From JASTVH01 sp042862465 (lineage in GTDB: Bacteria > Pseudomonadota > Gammaproteobacteria > Pseudomonadales > Oleiphilaceae), in assembly GCA_042862465.1 (NCBI GenBank), contig JASTVH010000004.1, forward strand, positions 1-64,000: a stretch of DNA of 64,000 nucleotides. The letters are read 5' to 3'. A model generated the notes under the pieces. The model was not told the origin of the DNA and ran no database searches. It was given only the letters and a program-made list of their open reading frames with translations. The position numbers were made by a program, and so were the translations under genes. This document shows, one piece after another, positions 59,874-64,000 of this stretch; the stretch's first letter is position 1, and every line of letters starts with the position of its first letter.

Positions 59874-61322
59874 ATGGCCCACTGGAAACCCGTCATACAT
59901 ATACTGAGCGTTCTGTTGATCCTGCTGAGCATCTTCATGACGCTGCCGGTGCATATCCTGGCCCTGGGCGACCATTCCGACTGGCGGGCCTTCGTGATCT
60001 CCGCCTGCATCGCACTGGCCTCCGGCATCGTGGGGTTGGGGTATACCCGGGACAACTCGGGCTACCTCAAACAGAAGCAGATGTTCCTGCTGACCGTCTC
60101 CAGCTGGGCGGTGTTGTCCCTGTTCGCCTCCATGCCCCTGGTACTCAGCGGGCAGGGGCTGTCGGTAACCGATGCGGTGTTCGAAAGTGTCTCGGGGATC
60201 ACCACCACCGGCTCGACCATCCTCACCGGCCTCGACGTGATGCCCGATGACATTCTGTTGTGGCGCTCGCTGCTGCAATGGCTGGGCGGGATCGGGATCA
60301 TCGGCATGGCGGTGGCGGTGCTGCCCTTCCTGCGGGTGGGTGGTATGAAGCTGTTTGCCACCGAATCCTCGGAATGGACCGACAAGGCCCTGCCACGCAC
60401 CCGGTCACTCGGCAAGGGGCTGATTTCGGTCTATATCGGTCTGACCCTGACTTGCATGCTGGCTTTCTGGGCCTCGGGCATGACCCTGTTCGATGCCCTC
60501 AATCACGCCCTGACCACACTCTCCACCGGCGGCTATTCCACCTCCGACTCGTCCATGGGCAAGTTCGACTCCAACCTCATCCTGTTTGAGGCCAGCATCT
60601 TCATGGCGCTGGGCGCACTGCCCTTCTTTCTCTATGTACGCATGCTTAACGGCCATACCACCGCGCTATGGCGGGACGATCAGGTGCGTTTTTTCTTCAA
60701 GGTGCTGCTGGGCGTGTCGCTGTTCCTGGCGCTTTATCGCATCTGGCACCAGGAGGAGGATTTCCTGTCCGCCTTCAACGGCGCGCTGTTCAACGTTACC
60801 TCCATTGTCACCACCACCGGCTTCGCCTCGGAAGACTATTCCGTCTGGGGGCCGCTGGCGGTTCCGCTGTTCTTTTTCCTGACCTTTGTCGGCGGCTGCT
60901 CCGGCTCCACCAGCGGGGGCATGAAGATCTTCCGCTTCCAGCTCTCCATCATGCTCCTGAGGGAGCAGGTGACCCGGCTGTTGCATCCCAATGCCATTCT
61001 CAGCCGACGCTACAACCGCCGTATCATCAGCGACGATATCATTGCCTCCAGTGTGGCGTTCAGTTTCATCTTTCTGCTTACGCTGGCTATCATCACCCTC
61101 ATCCTCGCTTTCCTCGGGCTTGATTTCATGACCAGCCTCACCGGCGCGGCCACGGCCATCGCCAATGTGGGGCCCGGACTGGGCAAGCTCATCGGCCCGG
61201 CCGGTAATTTCCAGACGCTCCCGGACGCCGCCAAGTGGGTGTTGTGTGTCGGCATGATCCTCGGCCGTCTGGAAATGCTCAGCGTTGTGGTCCTCCTCAC
61301 CCCCGACTTTTGGCGTAAGTGA
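59874..61322 (+). CDS. trkH: Trk potassium uptake protein TrkH
   Basis: This 482-residue Trk/Ktr-family channel has four pore repeats (SVSGITTTGSTILTG, TTLSTGGYSTSDSS, SIVTTTGFASEDYS, AIANVGPGLGKL). The selectivity Gly positions are intact. It would move K+ with H+ under control of TrkA, which is not in the window; KtrA belongs to the neighbouring Ktr unit. It is single and transcribed rightward. Confidence 0.9.
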   Translation: MAHWKPVIHILSVLLILLSIFMTLPVHILALGDHSDWRAFVISACIALASGIVGLGYTRDNSGYLKQKQMFLLTVSSWAVLSLFASMPLVLSGQGLSVTDAVFESVSGITTTGSTILTGLDVMPDDILLWRSLLQWLGGIGIIGMAVAVLPFLRVGGMKLFATESSEWTDKALPRTRSLGKGLISVYIGLTLTCMLAFWASGMTLFDALNHALTTLSTGGYSTSDSSMGKFDSNLILFEASIFMALGALPFFLYVRMLNGHTTALWRDDQVRFFFKVLLGVSLFLALYRIWHQEEDFLSAFNGALFNVTSIVTTTGFASEDYSVWGPLAVPLFFFLTFVGGCSGSTSGGMKIFRFQLSIMLLREQVTRLLHPNAILSRRYNRRIISDDIIASSVAFSFIFLLTLAIITLILAFLGLDFMTSLTGAATAIANVGPGLGKLIGPAGNFQTLPDAAKWVLCVGMILGRLEMLSVVVLLTPDFWRK

Positions 61323-61634
61323 CGGTTTTTTGTGGTGTCTCATAGCGCAACCGGGTTGTGGCGCTGTGAAATAAATCACAAAAAATGAACTTTTTTGCCG
61401 CATCTGGTCGTATTATGTACAGAAACTAACCAATTTCTGTCGTCCTTCCCAAGTATGTCGCCGATTTTGACGATTAAGCGGCGGAAAACAGAAGGTATAG
61501 TTCGCACAGCGCTTGTTTCTTTGAGGGGAGAGATTGGCGCTGGCAGTGATGCGGAAGCGGTGTCTGGGCCTGAGTAATCAGCTGGACGAACCATCCGCGT
61601 GGACCCAGGTCAACAATTAGCTGAGCTCAGTGGT
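61323..61634 (+). other. Intergenic region before the WYL regulator
   Basis: These 312 bases hold no gene that I can support. They are AT-rich around 61370-61430 and may contain a promoter for the WYL gene. The inverted AGCGCAACC and GGTTGTGGCGCT pair near 61345 could end the trkH transcript. Confidence 0.4.
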
Positions 61635-62501
61635 ATGAAAAAAACAGATTGGCCAATCCGGTGGGATCTTCTCCTGCGCTACCGCCTGATCGAAATCATA
61701 GCGCTTTGGGAAGGTCGACTGACCACCAATCATATCTGCCATTCCTTCGGGATTGGGCGACAGCAGGCGTCAAAAGATATCAACAATTACCTGCGTGAAA
61801 TCGGCCCGGGCAACCTGGCCTACGATCGACACATCAAGGGTTACGTGCCAACCGAGAAATTCACTCCGAAAGTCACCCTGGGTACGCCGCAGGAATACCT
61901 TTCGCTGCTGGATCGGAACGCGGCCCTGAAAAAGACCTTTGAAAACCTGGCTGTGGGCCTGCCCAACACCGAGGTGGTGTCGCTGAACGGCAGTGGTGGA
62001 CGGCCGGAATTCCTGCGTCCCGTCATGCTGGGGGCGCGCCAGAACCGCCGAGTCGAGGTGGGGACGGTCTCCCTGGAGAACCCGGAACCGCAACAGGACC
62101 TGATCGAGCCCCATACCCTGGTCTGCCTGGGGTCGCAGTGGCTGGCGCGGGCCTGGAGCGAGAACGAGCAGCGTTACCGCGATTATCGTATCAGCCGGCT
62201 GCGGGGCTGTCCGCGGGTGTTGCCACAGAAAAGCCGTCATCGGGTGGGCGAGGACGAGGCCTGGCATACCGAGGTGGGGATTGACCTTTGCCCGGCCAGC
62301 CACCTGTCGCCGCAGCAGCAGGCCATCGTGGCGGAAGACTACGGCATGGCCGAGGGCTTCAAACGCATCGAGACCCGCGGCCCGCTGGTGCCCTATGTTC
62401 TGGAAGAACTGGCACTGAGTGGAACCCTGGCGGACGCCGGATTGCTTGAAGTGGCCAATGTGGCCGAGCTGGCAGCCTGGCGCAACCAGAACGCCGCCTG
62501 A
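61635..62501 (+). CDS. WYL-domain regulator, CapW/BrxR type
   Basis: This 288-residue DNA-binding protein has an N-terminal winged helix (RWDLLLRYRLIEIIALWEGR then TTNHICHSFGIGRQQASKDI), a WYL domain (QQDLIEPHTLVCLGSQWLAR) and a C-terminal dimerisation part. The layout matches CapW/BrxR-type regulators, which control phage-defence genes and may sense nucleic acids or nucleotides. No CBASS or BREX genes are next to it in this window. ATG 61635 is preferred to the GTG at 61599. The next gene is a secreted nuclease. Confidence 0.8.
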   Translation: MKKTDWPIRWDLLLRYRLIEIIALWEGRLTTNHICHSFGIGRQQASKDINNYLREIGPGNLAYDRHIKGYVPTEKFTPKVTLGTPQEYLSLLDRNAALKKTFENLAVGLPNTEVVSLNGSGGRPEFLRPVMLGARQNRRVEVGTVSLENPEPQQDLIEPHTLVCLGSQWLARAWSENEQRYRDYRISRLRGCPRVLPQKSRHRVGEDEAWHTEVGIDLCPASHLSPQQQAIVAEDYGMAEGFKRIETRGPLVPYVLEELALSGTLADAGLLEVANVAELAAWRNQNAA

Positions 62502-62605
62502 TCCTCGCGCTGAGTTCCGACCCGCCCTCACAGCGGTTGTCAGATTGAACCAATCACGTATCCTTTGTTGCGTGATCCTCAACCTGACAACCGCCGTCCT
62601 TTATT

Positions 62606-64000
62606 TTGCCTGCTCAAACTGCACTGATACTGCTCCTGCTCTTCCCGGCCTGGGCGCTGGCCGCCTGTGGTGATCCTGCGACGCCTGTTGGCCAGGTGCA
62701 GGGCGCAGGTGCCACTTCTCCGTTACAACACAAAACAGTGACCCTGGAAGCCCGTGTGACGGGCGTCTTTACCGGTCCGGGGCAATGGCGTGGCTTCTAT
62801 CTGCTGGAAGATCCCGGCGATCAGGATGGCAATCCACGTACGTCCGAGGGGCTGTTCGTGTTCGCGCCGGAGGCTGAAGTCAGGCGTGGTCAGCGTGTCC
62901 GTCTGTCCGGGCGGGTCAAGGAATACCATGGATTGACCGAGGTGGTCGCCGGGAAAGCCCTGCAGCCTTGCGGGACGTACACACCGCAAACCCCGCCGGC
63001 TTTGAACCTGGCGGAACTGACCCCGGACTCACTTGAAGCCCGCGAAAGCATGCCGGTGCGCCTTGAAGCGGCGACCATCATCGACCTGTATCATCTGGGC
63101 CGCTTTGGCGTGCTGAGCCTCGCGGCGCGACGCCCCTTCGTTTCGGATCCGGGGTCGCCGGGGATGTCGGTGCTGCTGGATGATGGCCGGCGTACCCAGC
63201 ATGTGGCGTTTTCCAGCTTGCCGTTGCAGCCCCAACCGGAGCAACGGCCGCCGCGTCGGGGCGACAGGGTGTCCGGCGGTCCGGTGATCCTCGACTACCG
63301 CTACGGCGACTGGCGCCTGCAGCCGGTGGCTCCGTTGCAGTGGGTGGCGGCTAATCCGCGACCGGAGGCGCCTGACGCCCCGTCGCCGGGAACTCTCCGC
63401 GTAGCCGCCTTCAACCTGCACAACTACTTCAACGGGCCGGATTTCCCGACGTCCCGTGGTGTCAAAAGCCGGGCAGAGTATGTGCGGCAGACCGAGAAAC
63501 TGGTCGCCGCCATCCAGGGGCTGAAGGCCGATGTCCTGGCGGTAGCGGAATTGGAAAACGACGGAAGCGAGCCGCACCCGGCCGGGGCCCAGCTGGCCGA
63601 TGCCCTGGACGGGCAATGGCGCTGGCTGCAGCCACCGGAAGGCCACCTGGGGACCGATGCGATTGCCGTCGGCATTCTCTACAACCGGGACCGGGTCGAA
63701 CCGGTGGGCAAAGCCCGGGTTCCCGAGTCCTGGGCCCGGGGTAACCGGCGACCGGTCGCCCAGCGTTTCCGGGCCCGTGCGGACGGCGTCCCCTTCATCC
63801 TGGTGCCGGTGCACCTGCAATCCAAACGCTGCCATGGCAAACAAAAGGCCATCGTACAGGGGTGCAGTAATGACAGCCGTGTTCGCGCCGCGCGACTGCT
63901 GGCGCAATGGCTGGCAAACCACTATCCCGGGGAGCCGGTGGTGCTGGCGGGGGATTTCAATGCCTACGCGGGGGAACCCCCGCTACAGGCACTGCAGGAA
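62606..64000 (+). CDS. Secreted endonuclease/exonuclease/phosphatase-family nuclease (partial)
   Basis: The gene runs off the window end. A signal peptide (LILLLLFPAWALAACGDP) is followed by an OB-fold-like domain (VTLEARVTGVFTGPGQWRGF, RGQRVRLSGRVKEYHGLTEV). From about residue 265 comes an EEP nuclease domain with LRVAAFNLHNYF, VLAVAELEND and VVLAGDFNAYAG. This is the ExeM/NucH arrangement of extracellular DNases. The start is TTG 62606, chosen from the signal peptide, although its ribosome site is poor. It follows the WYL regulator by 104 bases. Confidence 0.78.
   Translation, partial: MPAQTALILLLLFPAWALAACGDPATPVGQVQGAGATSPLQHKTVTLEARVTGVFTGPGQWRGFYLLEDPGDQDGNPRTSEGLFVFAPEAEVRRGQRVRLSGRVKEYHGLTEVVAGKALQPCGTYTPQTPPALNLAELTPDSLEARESMPVRLEAATIIDLYHLGRFGVLSLAARRPFVSDPGSPGMSVLLDDGRRTQHVAFSSLPLQPQPEQRPPRRGDRVSGGPVILDYRYGDWRLQPVAPLQWVAANPRPEAPDAPSPGTLRVAAFNLHNYFNGPDFPTSRGVKSRAEYVRQTEKLVAAIQGLKADVLAVAELENDGSEPHPAGAQLADALDGQWRWLQPPEGHLGTDAIAVGILYNRDRVEPVGKARVPESWARGNRRPVAQRFRARADGVPFILVPVHLQSKRCHGKQKAIVQGCSNDSRVRAARLLAQWLANHYPGEPVVLAGDFNAYAGEPPLQALQE

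Noticed and set aside
1..64000. CRISPR array or phage genes
   Set aside because: No regularly spaced direct repeats, cas genes or phage structural genes were seen.

Overview
The window is GC-rich, densely coded chromosomal DNA from a gammaproteobacterium living in a salty habitat. Markers for that are an ectoine/hydroxyectoine cluster (ectB-ectC-ectD with the ectoine-type aspartokinase), a ProVWX betaine/proline transporter, KtrAB and TrkH potassium uptake, an ilvGM operon with an ilvL-type attenuator, DUF748/DUF3429/DUF1415/DUF6482 proteins and several c-di-GMP enzymes. The genus cannot be fixed from the sequence alone. There is no CRISPR array, rRNA operon or intact insertion sequence. The one obvious scar is at the left edge, where a yfbR-like gene is cut off against AT-rich DNA.

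Layout. 1-3.2 kb: yfbR remnant, then two orphan periplasmic solute-binding proteins, one of them a fusion of two binding-protein families. 3.2-11.3 kb: a DUF748 envelope protein; isochorismatase-like hydrolase, pdxH, phosphopantetheinyl transferase and tag; small DUF proteins; an RpoS/RpoD-like sigma factor. 11.3-16.6 kb: ectBCD-ask with a good promoter and a 40-codon leader ORF, but no ectA. 16.6-26.3 kb: the most unusual part. A leftward five-gene operon (TVP38/flavin disulfide reductase, DUF547, radical SAM, Na+/solute symporter, degenerate metallophosphatase) is divergent from a rightward ECF sigma, a fused zinc-anti-sigma/AhpD protein, a second small zinc-anti-sigma, an exported glutaredoxin and a HAD hydrolase. 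26.3-33.6 kb: PEBP protein, MASE1-GGDEF-EAL protein, ilvGM with attenuator, DUF985 cupin and DUF5924 protein. 33.8-46 kb: a 7TM c-di-GMP phosphodiesterase, DUF4345 and DUF1415 proteins, a PEP-CTERM protein, tRNA-Gly(CCC), a sterol-desaturase-like hydroxylase, a pilin, an AraC regulator, NDH-2, a DUF1329 protein and a diguanylate cyclase.

46-64 kb: a PrpA-like phosphatase, a cupin, proVWX, an L,D-transpeptidase/Lpp-like lipoprotein module, ktrAB, a GDT1 manganese exporter behind a yybP-ykoY Mn2+ riboswitch, a MarR/DHA2 efflux pair with a clear palindromic operator, DUF3565, an MFS carrier, TrkH, a WYL-domain regulator of the CapW/BrxR type and a secreted nuclease running off the end.

The window is unified by osmoadaptation (ect, pro, ktr, trkH) and envelope/redox homeostasis. 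The ECF-controlled thiol/redox neighbourhood at 16.6-26.3 kb is the best candidate for an undescribed system. Small interspersed palindromes (a GACGTC-rich family and a CCCTCTCC hairpin family, plus an 84-bp nested inverted repeat inside the DUF547 gene) sit between or within gene ends.
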